This document shows positions 54,145-63,859 of a stretch of DNA of 64,000 nucleotides, one piece after another. Position numbers and translations under genes: made by a program. The stretch covers positions 40,758 to 104,757 of the forward strand of contig CALZHQ010000002.1 in NCBI GenBank assembly GCA_945787295.1, in the 5' to 3' direction. The notes beneath the pieces are model-generated. The model worked only from the letters and a program-made list of their open reading frames with translations. It was not told where the DNA came from and made no database searches. Origin of the DNA: an uncultured Desulfuromonadales bacterium. Its GTDB lineage: Bacteria > Desulfobacterota > Desulfuromonadia > Desulfuromonadales > Geopsychrobacteraceae. Numbering within the stretch: position 1 is the stretch's first letter; every line of letters begins with the position of its first letter.

Positions 54145-54732
54145 TTATTTAATTTGATTGCAAAGGGCTGTTGCTATCTCTGTACTTAGGTTGGCGAGGG
54201 CTTGGTTCAGGCCAATAACGAGTTCCTGGTAACTGTTGCCGATTGGCAATTGGGCGATAAAATGCTGGCGTAAAATTTCCTTGTCATCGATCGCCGAATG
54301 CAGCGACCAACGAATATCGACGTCGGTCTGTTGACCGAGAATACCGTCAAAACTGTTTATTATCATCCGGATTGCAAAAGATGAATCTGCTCCATTGTCC
54401 CAGGGGACCGCATTGATCCGCACATCACCGATCAAATTATAAAAATTTTCCCGCAAGCTCCGGGGCAGGTTCTCCGGCAACGGCTCTGCCCAGCGATCAT
54501 GATCTGCAATGACGATGGCATTGTTGTTATCGCGAGTGACGAGCTGCGGGCGATCGAGGTAGGTCGGGAATTCGATCGGCCCAAGGTCCAGCTGTATCTG
54601 TTGCGTTGTCAGGGGGGACTCTACGCTGGCAAGCGGCTCCAGCAAATAATAGCGGATCGTTTGTGGTTCGCCGCCGAGCTGGATGCAAGAGGTACAACAC
54701 AGAAGAAAGAGCAGGGGGAGATAGCGAATCAT
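54145..54732 (-). CDS. PqiC-like ABC-transport auxiliary lipoprotein
   Basis: The 195-residue lipoprotein (LLCCTSC lipobox near 16) belongs to the PqiC/DUF330 ABC_trans_aux family, with IRYYLLEPL and YLDRPQLVTRDNNN as family marks. Such proteins partner with MCE-domain lipid transporters at the outer membrane. It overlaps the MCE gene by 4 bp and ends the four-gene transport operon. Confidence 0.88.
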   Translation of the reverse strand: MIRYLPLLFLLCCTSCIQLGGEPQTIRYYLLEPLASVESPLTTQQIQLDLGPIEFPTYLDRPQLVTRDNNNAIVIADHDRWAEPLPENLPRSLRENFYNLIGDVRINAVPWDNGADSSFAIRMIINSFDGILGQQTDVDIRWSLHSAIDDKEILRQHFIAQLPIGNSYQELVIGLNQALANLSTEIATALCNQIK

Positions 54733-55742
54733 TGTTGACCTCCGGAGTTACGGCCACGCAAAAGAATCTGTGGATCGCGCTCAATTTCTGAAGACAGGTA
54801 ACGGACTGATCGGGATGCCCGGTTCAGTTCCTGAAGCGTCAGGGAAAGCTGTTGTTGCAGCTTCGAATCGTTGGCAGTTATCTTCTGTAGTCTCTTCATG
54901 GTTTCTTCAGTTTGTTCTGCTGCCGTAGTGAAGGCTGAAAGTGTCTTGGTCAAAGTGTCGTTGAGCGGATCAAGCTTGGTGTCGAAGTGATCGAGGGTCT
55001 TTTGTGTTGTCAATAAGGTTGCCTGCAGCTGTGCAGAAAGCGGAGTAAGTTGCTCGTTCATGGTTTTTAACAACGCGTTCAACTGTGTGGCGGTTTCGTC
55101 AAATTTGGCCAAACCGTTATGCAGGCTCGGGGAGGTGATCAGCTTTTCGAAGCCGTCTGCAGAGCGGATCATTTTGTTCGCCAATTCCCGCAGCGGCAGA
55201 TCTTCGAAGGTTTTCGTCAGTTCGCTGAGACCTGAGCTGATGGTCGGCAGGGCCGGGTGCTGCGATGGATAGTCGGCCAGATAAGTTGGCTCGTCGGGGT
55301 ACATGTCAAAGTTTACGTACAGTCGCCCAGTGACCAGGCTGTCTATTTGCAACTGCGCCCGTAGCCCTTTTTCCACCAACCGATCTATCGGGTTGCCGCC
55401 TTTGACCGTTGATTTGAGCGCCTCAAAAATCCCTTGATCCGAGCCTTCTGCCTCGATCCGCGATGGCTCGATCTCAATAACCACCGGAATGTGAAACTCA
55501 AAATCTGACGGACGCACCCGGACATTGATATCCTTGACCTGACCGATTTTAACGCCACGGAAACGAACCGGAGAGCCGACTGTGAGGCCTTTAACCGAAC
55601 TGTCAAAATGCAGCACATAAAGCTTCGTTTCAGAAAGTAGGCCGCCGGGGCCGTAGAAAATCAGTCCAGCGACACTGAGCAGTATGGCACCGACGACAAA
55701 ACTGCCGATGACCCGTGGATCTATTCTTTTGCGACGGTACAT
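54729..55742 (-). CDS. MlaD-like MCE-domain lipid-transport protein
   Basis: The 337-residue protein has one N-terminal helix (about 12-33), an MCE domain (SSVKGLTVGSPVRFRGVKIGQV) and a long C-terminal coiled-coil or helical region (about 170-330). MCE proteins form hexameric tubes that carry lipids across the periplasm. It is longer than E. coli MlaD, nearer to single-MCE proteins of other proteobacteria. Confidence 0.92.
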   Translation of the reverse strand: MYRRKRIDPRVIGSFVVGAILLSVAGLIFYGPGGLLSETKLYVLHFDSSVKGLTVGSPVRFRGVKIGQVKDINVRVRPSDFEFHIPVVIEIEPSRIEAEGSDQGIFEALKSTVKGGNPIDRLVEKGLRAQLQIDSLVTGRLYVNFDMYPDEPTYLADYPSQHPALPTISSGLSELTKTFEDLPLRELANKMIRSADGFEKLITSPSLHNGLAKFDETATQLNALLKTMNEQLTPLSAQLQATLLTTQKTLDHFDTKLDPLNDTLTKTLSAFTTAAEQTEETMKRLQKITANDSKLQQQLSLTLQELNRASRSVRYLSSEIERDPQILLRGRNSGGQQ

Positions 55743-55774
55743 AGAAGCCTCATTACATATCCATAAAAAGACGG

Positions 55775-56524
55775 TTAAGTTGTCCTGGTCAGAAATTTTT
55801 GTACCCGCGGATCTGCCGAATTTTTGAGTAACTCTTTGGGGGCACCGCTGGCGATGGCTGTTTTGCTGTCCGGGTCCAGGAAAATGGAGTTGTCTCCAAC
55901 GGCAAAGATACTCGCCAGTTCATGTGAAACGATAACTATTGTTGCTCCGAGACTCTCGCGCAATTGCAGTATCAGATCATCCAGGAGGCGTGAACTGATC
56001 GGATCCAGACCCGCAGAAGGCTCGTCAAAAAAAAGAATATCCGGGTCGAGTGCCATTGCCCGTGCCAAGCCCGCCCGTTTTTGCATGCCACCACTGATTT
56101 CGGACGGATAATAATCTTCAAAGCCTGCCAGACCGACCAGCGAAAGCTTGTAGGAGATGACCTCACTGATCTGTTTCGTCGTAAGGTCGGTGTATTCTTT
56201 CAGCGGCACTTCCAGATTCTCCGCTAAGGTCATTGAACTCCAGAGGGCCCCGCTCTGGTAGAGGACGCCGCTGTGACTGATGATCTGGTTGCGTTCCGCA
56301 AACGATGTCTCCCAGAGGTTTACTCCGTTGATATGTATCTGTCCCGCGTAGGGCTGCATGAGGCCGACCAGGTGGCGTAGCAGGGTGCTTTTCCCGCATC
56401 CGCTTCCTCCCATGATAACGAAAATTTCACCATGCTGGACAGTAAAGGTAATCTTTTCTTGTATGACCGTTTCGCCGTAGGCCATGGTCAGGTTGCGGAT
56501 ATCAAGGTGGCAAGTCGCTGGCAT
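55775..56524 (-). CDS. MlaF-like ABC transporter ATPase
   Basis: The 249-residue ATPase has Walker A (GGSGCGKST), a signature variant SGGMQKRAGLARA typical of MlaF-type proteins and Walker B (ILFFDEPSAGLDP). It would energise lipid transport by the MlaE-like permease. I place the start at 56524, two bases beyond the permease stop; a longer frame runs into permease coding sequence. Confidence 0.92.
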   Translation of the reverse strand: MPATCHLDIRNLTMAYGETVIQEKITFTVQHGEIFVIMGGSGCGKSTLLRHLVGLMQPYAGQIHINGVNLWETSFAERNQIISHSGVLYQSGALWSSMTLAENLEVPLKEYTDLTTKQISEVISYKLSLVGLAGFEDYYPSEISGGMQKRAGLARAMALDPDILFFDEPSAGLDPISSRLLDDLILQLRESLGATIVIVSHELASIFAVGDNSIFLDPDSKTAIASGAPKELLKNSADPRVQKFLTRTT

Positions 56525-56526
56525 CT

Positions 56527-57663
56527 TCAGTACCCCAGAATTTGGCAAATGACGGTGACCGCCGCATCCGCAACAACAATCAGGACAATCGAAGTCACCA
56601 CAGCATTGGTGGCGGCGAATCCGACCGCTGCCGCGCTTCGCCCACACTGCATGCCGCGGAAGCATCCGGAGGTTGCCACCAAAACCCCGAAGATTGTGGC
56701 TTTGATGATACCGATAATAAAATGTTTAATTGGGACTGCTGATTGAATTTGCTGGTAATACTCGAAAAAAGAAATATCGAGCATCAGGGCACTGACGACG
56801 GCGCCGCCAAGAATGCCCATGAAATCAGCGTAAACACAAAGCAGCGGCATCATGAGGCTGAGTGCCAGTAAACGGGGCAACACCAGGAACTCAATCGGTG
56901 AGATGCCCATGGTTTTTAACGCGTCTATCTCTTCATTGACCTGCATTGTACCAATTTGGGCCGCGTAGGCGGCACCGGTTCGACCGGCCATGATGATCGC
57001 CGCCATCATGGCCCCCATCTCTCGGGCCATGCCGAGTCCGACCAGGTCGGCAATAAATATCTGTGCTCCGAAAAGGCGCAGTTGTACCGCCCCGACAAAA
57101 GCCAGAATCAAACCAACCAGCGCACTGATCAAGGTAATTATTGGCAGCGCCGAAGGGCCAGCCCCTTCGATCTGGTAAAAGAGATCAGAGGGGCGAAAAC
57201 GCGCCTTGCCTCTAAATAGGTTGACGACGGCGTAAAAGGTTTCGCCAAGAAAGCCGAGCAGGTCAGACCAGTTGCGGTGCATTTCAATTGTGACATTGCC
57301 GATTCTGTTTAAGACGGGCTGGCCGAGAAACTGTCTCCGAGCACCTTTGCGTTCGGGAACAGTCGAGGCAAGAGTTAACAGCTTTTGCACGCCGGCGGGG
57401 AGGCCGCTGTTGTCGACCCTGATCTGCAATTGCTGACACTTGTCGAGCAGGCCGACTAAAAATATCATCAGACCGCTATCCCACTTGCCGAGCTGTGAAC
57501 TATCGAACTGTAAGCTTTGACAGTCCGTGGTCGCGAAGAGCTTTTCTGCCAGTGGTTCAACTGCAGGAATGCCGTCACTAAAACGCCAGTCGCCTGATAT
57601 GAGCAGGCAAGCGGCATTATCGGTGAATTGCAGTCGGTATTTTTCTTCGTAAGTCGTCAGCAT
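56527..57663 (-). CDS. MlaE-like permease with N-terminal STAS domain
   Basis: The first 110 residues form a STAS-type domain, the role played by separate MlaB in E. coli. The remaining ~265 are an MlaE permease with GLGMAREMGAMMAAIIMAGRTGAAYAAQIGTM and five or six helices. The gene heads the operon of permease, ATPase, MCE protein and lipoprotein. The start at 57663 has no strong ribosome-binding site; an upstream extension of 68 residues is unlikely to be real. Confidence 0.9.
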   Translation of the reverse strand: MLTTYEEKYRLQFTDNAACLLISGDWRFSDGIPAVEPLAEKLFATTDCQSLQFDSSQLGKWDSGLMIFLVGLLDKCQQLQIRVDNSGLPAGVQKLLTLASTVPERKGARRQFLGQPVLNRIGNVTIEMHRNWSDLLGFLGETFYAVVNLFRGKARFRPSDLFYQIEGAGPSALPIITLISALVGLILAFVGAVQLRLFGAQIFIADLVGLGMAREMGAMMAAIIMAGRTGAAYAAQIGTMQVNEEIDALKTMGISPIEFLVLPRLLALSLMMPLLCVYADFMGILGGAVVSALMLDISFFEYYQQIQSAVPIKHFIIGIIKATIFGVLVATSGCFRGMQCGRSAAAVGFAATNAVVTSIVLIVVADAAVTVICQILGY

Positions 57664-57807
57664 AATGCAACATTCTTCAAATCTGTGTAATTTCTCATAT
57701 AAGTTAGCACGTGGTTCACAGAGTATCCAGTGAATGTAGAAAAAGAGTTGCACTATCTGCAGATAAATAGATCCTGCTAGACTGACCATATAAACGAGGA
57801 GGTAGCA

Positions 57808-58410
57808 ATGGCGGCCGTTGATGAGATTTTGCATTACTGGTTCGGTGATAATGATGATGATCTGCAAGTGTTAAACAACTATGGCAAGCTCTGGTTCGGG
57901 AAAGACCATCAGCTTGACCGAGAGATTAAAGGAAGGTTCGGCGATTTAGTTGGCAAGGCAAACCGGGAGGGGGTGCTTGAGGGAGAGGAGCCGGCGCCAA
58001 AAAGATCTTTGGCAACAATCCTGTTGCTCGATCAGTTTACCCGCAATATCTATCGTGGCGAGGCCCGTGCTTTTGCCAGCGATCCTGTGGCTCTGAAATT
58101 GGCGTTGGAGGCGCTGAAACTTGGTTACGATCGACTGCTGCGGCCGATTGAACGGGTCTTCCTCTACTTGCCGCTGGAACATAGTGAGGAGTTGGCACAC
58201 CAGAATCGCTCGGTCGAATTGTTTGCGCAGCTCAAGAGGGAGGTGCCTGAACAACAGCAAGCAGCGTTTGACGGCTTTCTCGATTATGCCATTCGTCATC
58301 AGTTGATTATTGAGCGGTTTGGCCGTTTTCCGCACCGTAACCAGGTTCTGGGTCGTGAATCGACTGCTGAAGAGATCAAATTTCTGCAGCAGCCTAACTC
58401 CTCGTTCTGA
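57808..58410 (+). CDS. DUF924-family protein
   Basis: The 200-residue protein is alpha-helical, TPR-like, with LHYWFG, LDQFTRNIYRG, FLYLPLEHSE and RFGRFPHRN as family marks. Function is unknown. AGGAGG precedes the ATG. It leads the rhodanese gene by nine bases. Confidence 0.9.
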   Translation: MAAVDEILHYWFGDNDDDLQVLNNYGKLWFGKDHQLDREIKGRFGDLVGKANREGVLEGEEPAPKRSLATILLLDQFTRNIYRGEARAFASDPVALKLALEALKLGYDRLLRPIERVFLYLPLEHSEELAHQNRSVELFAQLKREVPEQQQAAFDGFLDYAIRHQLIIERFGRFPHRNQVLGRESTAEEIKFLQQPNSSF

Positions 58411-58419
58411 GTTTTGGTT

Positions 58420-58728
58420 ATGGAACCTGCTACCGTACAGCGGATGTTGCAGCAAAGAAAAAATCTGTTGATTGTTGATGTCAGAAGTGCCTTAGAATAT
58501 CGCTCCGGGCATATCGAAGGTGCCGTGAATATTCCGTTTTGGAAAGTTGTAGCTCACAAATCGATGTTTACTGGCAACCACCAAGCGATAGTACTCTGTT
58601 GTGAGCATGGTCCGCGAGCCTGGCTGGCGGGAGGACTGCTGAAACTGGTCGGGATCGACAGGATAGAATATATTTCGGGGCACATGCAGCGCTGGAAGAA
58701 AGAGCGGCATCCTTTGCAGAAACCTTGA
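58420..58728 (+). CDS. Rhodanese-like sulfurtransferase
   Basis: The 102-residue single-domain rhodanese has LLIVDVRSALEYRSGHIEGAVNIPF and the active-site loop VLCCEHGPRAW, where the second Cys is in the catalytic position. It could move sulfur or act as a redox relay in the cytoplasm. I prefer the ATG at 58420 to a TTG two codons earlier. Confidence 0.87.
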   Translation: MEPATVQRMLQQRKNLLIVDVRSALEYRSGHIEGAVNIPFWKVVAHKSMFTGNHQAIVLCCEHGPRAWLAGGLLKLVGIDRIEYISGHMQRWKKERHPLQKP

Positions 58729-58745
58729 TTTACCGAGAATGCCAG

Positions 58746-60290
58746 TTAATCGGTTTTGGCGGCCAGTGGATCAACAATCGTCACCCGATTTCTGCCGTTG
58801 TGTTTAGACGTGTAGAGTCCTCGGTCGGCGGCTTCGATCAACATCTGCTTGTCGATGTGTGGTGATTCTGGAGTGAAGGTACAACCACCGACGCTGATTG
58901 TGACGTTGATCTGTTTCGCATCAGCGATAGTGGCGATTCCTTCCACACTTCTTCTCAGGCGCTCGGCAAAGACCTTCATGCCGGACTCATTCGTTTCCGG
59001 CAGAATGACGGCGAATTCCTCGCCACCATAACGGGCAACGATATCACTTGGGCGTACCGCTCCTTCAACGACCCGGGCTATATTTATCAGCACCAGATCT
59101 CCGGTTGGGTGTCCGTAGGTATCATTGACCTTTTTGAAGAAGTCGATGTCGAACATGAGCAAGGAAACAGAGGACTGATAGCGCAGGGCCCGCGCAATTT
59201 CTTTGCTGAAAATTTCCTGGAAGTAGCGGTGATTGTAGAGTCCGGTCAGTCCATCTCGTGAAACCAGTTCTTTGAGGCGGGTATTGGCATCACGCAGTTC
59301 ATTAGCGAGGCGTTCCGCTTTTTCCTTCGCCTCTTTCAGTTCCATCACCAGATGTTCGTAAGACAGGTTGAGCTTGCCGAGTTCGGCGTTCGCTTCCTGG
59401 AGCATCTGTGAATAAGGCTTGAGGTCCCCCGGATCGAGTTCGAAGGTTTTCAGGATGTCGATGCTTTTATGCGCAACATCATCGAGCAGATCGCGAACCT
59501 CCTCCGCGTCGAGGTTAAAAAGACCGATCATCTCTTCCTGGAGTTGACGAACCTTTCCGGCAGTTTCAGCCTCGCTGTAGATAGCCGAAAGCAGGTCGGC
59601 TATCCAGAGAATTTCTGTTGTACGGCGATGCTCTTCGCTGGCACTGGTTGTGGTGTGGTGATTGAGTATCGGCATAGTGATTGTTTCCGGCAGGCCCCAG
59701 TCGGAAACCAGGGTGAAGCCGAGCTGCTGATGGTCGAAGCCGAATTTATGCTGTTCCAGTTCCATTAACGGGACACCTGTATTTCTGCGTTCCTGCAGCA
59801 GGGCGGCGTATTCGTCGCCTTTGCTCAAATACATGATCAGTACCCCGATGTCATGTAGGAGCCCGGTGACAAAAATATCTTCGTTTTTTACTCCCAGGAT
59901 GGTTGTCAGCAGCTCTGCAGCGACTGCCGAGGTCACGGACCGGCGCCAGAAATAATCGAAATCAAAAGAGGATTTCTTGTCGCCGCGCAGGTCGGCAGCG
60001 ATGACAAATGACAGTGCGATGTTTTTGATGACATTGGTGCCGAGAACGGAGAGCGCCCGGTCGACGCTGGTGACTTCGTTCGGGAGTGAATAGAAACCAG
60101 AATTGGCAACCTGCAGCATTTTGCCGGTCAAGGCGGGGTCGGCAGTAATGATCCGTGATAATTCTTTGATCGATGATTCTTCCTGCTGAACGGTGTTAAG
60201 TATCTTCACCGCAATCGCCGGTGGGGAAGGCAGGTTGATCTGTTCTTCGATAAGTTGACGTATGTTCTTATTCGTATCAGGTTGAGTCAT
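58746..60290 (-). CDS. HDOD-GGDEF diguanylate cyclase
   Basis: The 514-residue protein starts with an HDOD domain (about 15-215; INLPSPPAIAVKILNTVQQ). A coiled coil (about 300-345) leads to a GGDEF domain with the active-site motif RYGGEEFAVILPE. GGEEF is catalytically sound, so it should make cyclic di-GMP. There is no membrane segment. A gene for an MshEN protein, a known cyclic di-GMP-binding type, lies just upstream. Confidence 0.93.
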   Translation of the reverse strand: MTQPDTNKNIRQLIEEQINLPSPPAIAVKILNTVQQEESSIKELSRIITADPALTGKMLQVANSGFYSLPNEVTSVDRALSVLGTNVIKNIALSFVIAADLRGDKKSSFDFDYFWRRSVTSAVAAELLTTILGVKNEDIFVTGLLHDIGVLIMYLSKGDEYAALLQERRNTGVPLMELEQHKFGFDHQQLGFTLVSDWGLPETITMPILNHHTTTSASEEHRRTTEILWIADLLSAIYSEAETAGKVRQLQEEMIGLFNLDAEEVRDLLDDVAHKSIDILKTFELDPGDLKPYSQMLQEANAELGKLNLSYEHLVMELKEAKEKAERLANELRDANTRLKELVSRDGLTGLYNHRYFQEIFSKEIARALRYQSSVSLLMFDIDFFKKVNDTYGHPTGDLVLINIARVVEGAVRPSDIVARYGGEEFAVILPETNESGMKVFAERLRRSVEGIATIADAKQINVTISVGGCTFTPESPHIDKQMLIEAADRGLYTSKHNGRNRVTIVDPLAAKTD

Positions 60291-60368
60291 TTCGGATCCT
60301 GCGTGAGAGATTGTAGAAATCTAATAATAACTGACATTTTATAAAAAAGATAGATTTCTTACTCGATT

Positions 60369-61163
60369 TTATCTGTTTGCTCCTCTTCGCAGCAATTCTT
60401 CAGAAATTAAACGTTTCTGCTTGGGGTTTGTCCTCTGGCTGAAACGTAATTGTCTGATAACCGGTAACGGTATTTTGGGTAGCCAGAGCGTAAACCAGAG
60501 AGCGGGCGTGCGGGAGTTTTTCAGGATTGCCATGCGCAGGTTGGGACGCTGACACCAGCGACTGTGCCGGGCAATCAGCGAAATGGTCTCTGCTGACGCC
60601 TGTGGCCCATTGAGGAATTGAAAGATGGCAGCTTCCTGAAGGCGCGGACTGTTGAGGCAGACCTCTAAAAGAGCTGGCTGCCCCTCTTTCAGCAATTCGG
60701 CAACAACATTGGTCGTTGCCCGACGGGCGAGGGTCATTTTATTGCCGAGTGGAGTTGTCGGCAGGCGTTGAATGATGGTCCGTTCAGCCGCCAGCCGCTG
60801 GTCGGGAGTTGAGCCAGGCATGAAGCAGACATCGACCAGTTCGAACAGGTGCAATTGCGGCAGCATTTTCCTGACAATCGGTCCGGGAGTGGCGGGGTTC
60901 TTGACCAGTGCCAAAACCAATTTGTGACTCAGCGATTCGCTGCAACGACGATAGATTCGCTCGATCAGTTCTTCAGTCAGATCGCGTCGCTTTAAAAGTG
61001 CCAACAGGTGATCATCGCTCAGTCGGCGATTTTTCAGGCAGGCAGCAACAACGTCAGGGTTGGGGTTGATAAGGTGCTGAAACAGAGCTTCACTGCCAGC
61101 GGTCAGGGCTTCAGTGAGTTGTCTGGTCAGCTCTTCATCTGGTTGCGAGTAATGTCTGTCCAT
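60369..61163 (-). CDS. Unrecognised alpha-helical repeat protein
   Basis: The 264-residue protein is mostly short helices with repeating patterns such as LLKRRDLTEELIERIYRR and LLEVCLNSPRLQEAAIFQFL. These resemble leucine-rich-variant or HEAT-like solenoids. No catalytic motif or signal peptide is seen. It starts six bases after the MshEN-GAF gene and is followed after 78 bp by the diguanylate cyclase gene. A binding role in the same pathway is inferred from position only. Confidence 0.6.
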   Translation of the reverse strand: MDRHYSQPDEELTRQLTEALTAGSEALFQHLINPNPDVVAACLKNRRLSDDHLLALLKRRDLTEELIERIYRRCSESLSHKLVLALVKNPATPGPIVRKMLPQLHLFELVDVCFMPGSTPDQRLAAERTIIQRLPTTPLGNKMTLARRATTNVVAELLKEGQPALLEVCLNSPRLQEAAIFQFLNGPQASAETISLIARHSRWCQRPNLRMAILKNSRTPALWFTLWLPKIPLPVIRQLRFSQRTNPKQKRLISEELLRRGANR

Positions 61164-61169
61164 TCGCGT

Positions 61170-62405
61170 TTAGGTTGTGAGAATTTTATTTTTCAGGATC
61201 AGCAGAGTTAATGCCATTTCTGCTTTCCGAGCCAGATTGTGCAATTCGGCAAATCGATGCTCGAGAACCTGTAGGCTGTCCTGCACATAGAGAATACTGA
61301 CTAGTCTGTCTCTGACCAGCAACGGCAAAACCAATGCTGTCTGCGGCGGTTTGCTCTGGAAGAAATCGAGCAGTTCGCAGTTCTGTGGTGTGTCAGCGAC
61401 AGCGCCTAGGTAATGAGATTTGCTTTTCATCACCAGGCTGAACACCGAATGTTCATGTGATGGAATGCTGAACTGGTCGAAGCCTCTCGGTTCGACACCT
61501 GCGCAGCTTGCCAGCCACCCCGATACGGTGGTTGAGCGAACCATCAGCAGCCCGCTTGCAGAGAATTCCTTGCCTAGGTAAGAGATTATCGATTTGGCTA
61601 TTTCATCACGGTCACTTGCTGCAACCAGTTGCTGACTAAGGCTGGTTTGGGATAGTTCTTTTGGCGAGGTGCCATAATCGATATATGCATCGTCAGTCGC
61701 TTCTTCTCCTGTATAGTCTTCAGCTCCAAGCAGTGGCCACGCTTCACCTTCCGGAGGGGTTGTGGATTCTGCTGTAGGTTCTGATACGGGTTCTGATACG
61801 GGTTCTGATACGGGTTCTGATACGGGTTCTGATACGGGTTCTGATACGGGTTCTGATACGGGCTGTTTTTTTGCGATTTTTTCCGCCGCAATGGACCGAT
61901 ATCTGATCTGTGCGTCAAGGCTTTCGTAGCGTGGCGTCAAATCCATGCCGTAATGCTTTTTCAGCGCCAGCATCAAACGGACTTCGGGAACAGCTATCGG
62001 GATAATGATGTGACCGAGCTGAAAAGAGAGTTCATCAATGTCGGCAAGGTTGGATGTGTCGTTCATTGCCAGGAATAACTTGCCCTTTTCCTTGTGGTAG
62101 GGAACCACTCGATATTTAATTGCCAATTTTTTCGGGACCAGGTTAAGAATGGAATTCGGCACATTCATCAACAGTTCCGGTTTGATATAGTGCAATTTCA
62201 ATTGTTGACTGAGCACCTGGGCTAGATATTCCTCGCTGATCAGACCGAGCTCTATCAGGCTGGTTCCTAGTTTGCCACCATAGATACATTGATACTCGAT
62301 CGCTTCATCAAGCTGATCGAGCGAAAGCTTGCCTTCCGCAATCAGGAAGTCACCTAAACGGCGTTGTAAGGTATTGGATTTAGTTTGATACTCTGGAAGA
62401 TCCAC
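61170..62405 (-). CDS. Stand-alone MshEN protein with PVSE repeat linker and GAF-like domain
   Basis: The 411-residue protein begins with an MshEN (T2SSE N-terminal) domain at about 13-155. It holds two tandem cyclic di-GMP-type motifs, RLGDFLIAEGKLSLDQLDEA and KLGTSLIELGLISEEYLAQV. A linker follows with seven PVSE repeats (about 182-209). The last 160 residues look like a GAF domain (LVLPLLVRDRLVSILYVQD). There is no ATPase domain, so it is not a pilus or secretion motor. Binding of cyclic di-GMP is inferred. Confidence 0.8.
   Translation of the reverse strand: MDLPEYQTKSNTLQRRLGDFLIAEGKLSLDQLDEAIEYQCIYGGKLGTSLIELGLISEEYLAQVLSQQLKLHYIKPELLMNVPNSILNLVPKKLAIKYRVVPYHKEKGKLFLAMNDTSNLADIDELSFQLGHIIIPIAVPEVRLMLALKKHYGMDLTPRYESLDAQIRYRSIAAEKIAKKQPVSEPVSEPVSEPVSEPVSEPVSEPVSEPTAESTTPPEGEAWPLLGAEDYTGEEATDDAYIDYGTSPKELSQTSLSQQLVAASDRDEIAKSIISYLGKEFSASGLLMVRSTTVSGWLASCAGVEPRGFDQFSIPSHEHSVFSLVMKSKSHYLGAVADTPQNCELLDFFQSKPPQTALVLPLLVRDRLVSILYVQDSLQVLEHRFAELHNLARKAEMALTLLILKNKILTT
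61777..61860. repeat. Coding minisatellite, seven 12-bp units
   Basis: GGTTCTGATACG is repeated seven times without a mismatch. On the coding (minus) strand each unit gives Pro-Val-Ser-Glu. Because the unit is a multiple of three, copy-number changes would alter linker length without a frameshift. Confidence 0.95.
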
Positions 62406-62585
62406 GTTACACCTCGATTTCTGTTTGTTGAATAAAATACTCTAACAAAAAAGCGAGATTGTGGGAACTTCATTTGTTGTTTTCCCCGTGCGTTTCAATT
62501 CTTCGATCTGGACAGTCGGGAATGATCTGCGTAAAGTAAGCAGGCTGAAAATCGATGGTTTATATTTTTTTGTCACGAGGAGCGC

Positions 62586-63827
62586 ATGGATTTCAGGGGT
62601 TTGTTCGGCATAATTATTTTGCTGACATTGGCTTGGTTACTGAGTGAGCAGCGCAGTAAAATCAATTGGCGTCTGGTTTCGGTGGGTGTCGGTTTGCAGT
62701 TTCTTCTTGCTGTCCTGTTGTTGAAATTGCCTCTAGTTAAAGATTTTTTTTTGCTGCTAAATCGTTTGACTTTGGCCCTGGAGAAAGCAACCGCAGCTGG
62801 GACCGCTGTGGTTTTCGGCTACCTCGGCGGGGCCAATTTGCCCTTTGCCGAGACTGTGCCCGGGGCATCTTTCGTGCTGGCATTTCGTGCTTTACCGATC
62901 GTGCTGGTGATCAGTGCTGTTTCGGCGCTGCTGTTTTATTGGCGGGTATTGCCTCTGCTGGTCAAAGTGGCCTCGCAGCTGCTGGAAAAGAGCCTGCAGG
63001 TTGGAGGTGCCGTCGGGATCGCAGCGGCGGCCAACGTGTTTGTCGGCATGGTTGAGGCTCCTCTTCTGGTCCGCCCTTATCTGCAGAAGATGTCGCGGGG
63101 GGAACTTTTTACCCTGATGGTTTGCGGCATGAGTACCATAGCTGGCACGGTACTGGTACTTTACGCCAGTATTTTGCGAGAAACCTTGCCAAATGCTTTG
63201 GGGCATATCCTGACGGCCTCGATTATCAGTGCTCCCGCTGCAATTGTCGTTGCCGGCCTGATGGTACCGCACAGTGGCGAGATCACCGCAGGGCGGGTGC
63301 TTGAAGAGAGCAACGCCAGCGGAGCTATGGATGCCATCACCCGGGGAACTATTGATGGCATCAAGTTGTTGCTGAATATCGTGGCTATGCTGGTAGTCTT
63401 GATCGCCCTGGTCAGCATTTGTAATCAACTGCTTGGGCTGTTGCCTAATGTGGGTGGAGAATCGTTAACTCTTCAGCGGAGTTTGGGGGTGCTGGCGGCT
63501 CCGCTTGTCTGGTTGCTCGGAGTGCCCTGGAGTGAGGCTTTTGTCGCCGGCGGGTTGCTCGGAACCAAAACTATCCTCAACGAATTCGTCGCCTATCTGC
63601 AGCTGGCAGCAACACCGGTTGAACAGCTTGGCGAGCGCAGCCGTTTGATCATGGTTTACGCCTTGTGCGGATTTGCCAACTTTGGGAGTCTTGGTATTAT
63701 GATTGGCGGTCTTGGAACAATGGCCCCGGAGCGTCGGGATGAGATAGTCTCCTTGGGGATGAAGTCGATTCTGGCCGGAGTGATGACGACCTGTATGACC
63801 GGTGCAGTCGTCGGGATACTTTACTAA
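62586..63827 (+). CDS. CNT-family concentrative nucleoside transporter (NupC-like)
   Basis: The 413-residue transporter has about ten helices with NupC marks: VFGYLGGANLPFA, VFVGMVEAPLLVRPYLQKMS, GMSTIAGTVLVLYASIL and GTKTILNEFVAY. It would import nucleosides with sodium or protons. AGGAG lies close upstream of the start. It is followed by the methionine synthase gene. Confidence 0.93.
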   Translation: MDFRGLFGIIILLTLAWLLSEQRSKINWRLVSVGVGLQFLLAVLLLKLPLVKDFFLLLNRLTLALEKATAAGTAVVFGYLGGANLPFAETVPGASFVLAFRALPIVLVISAVSALLFYWRVLPLLVKVASQLLEKSLQVGGAVGIAAAANVFVGMVEAPLLVRPYLQKMSRGELFTLMVCGMSTIAGTVLVLYASILRETLPNALGHILTASIISAPAAIVVAGLMVPHSGEITAGRVLEESNASGAMDAITRGTIDGIKLLLNIVAMLVVLIALVSICNQLLGLLPNVGGESLTLQRSLGVLAAPLVWLLGVPWSEAFVAGGLLGTKTILNEFVAYLQLAATPVEQLGERSRLIMVYALCGFANFGSLGIMIGGLGTMAPERRDEIVSLGMKSILAGVMTTCMTGAVVGILY

Positions 63828-63859
63828 ATATCAACATTTTAGATAGGGTTTATTAATAA

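Noticed and set aside
61777..61860. Short repeat array taken as CRISPR
   Set aside because: The units are 12 bp, directly abutting and in frame within a gene, with no spacers.
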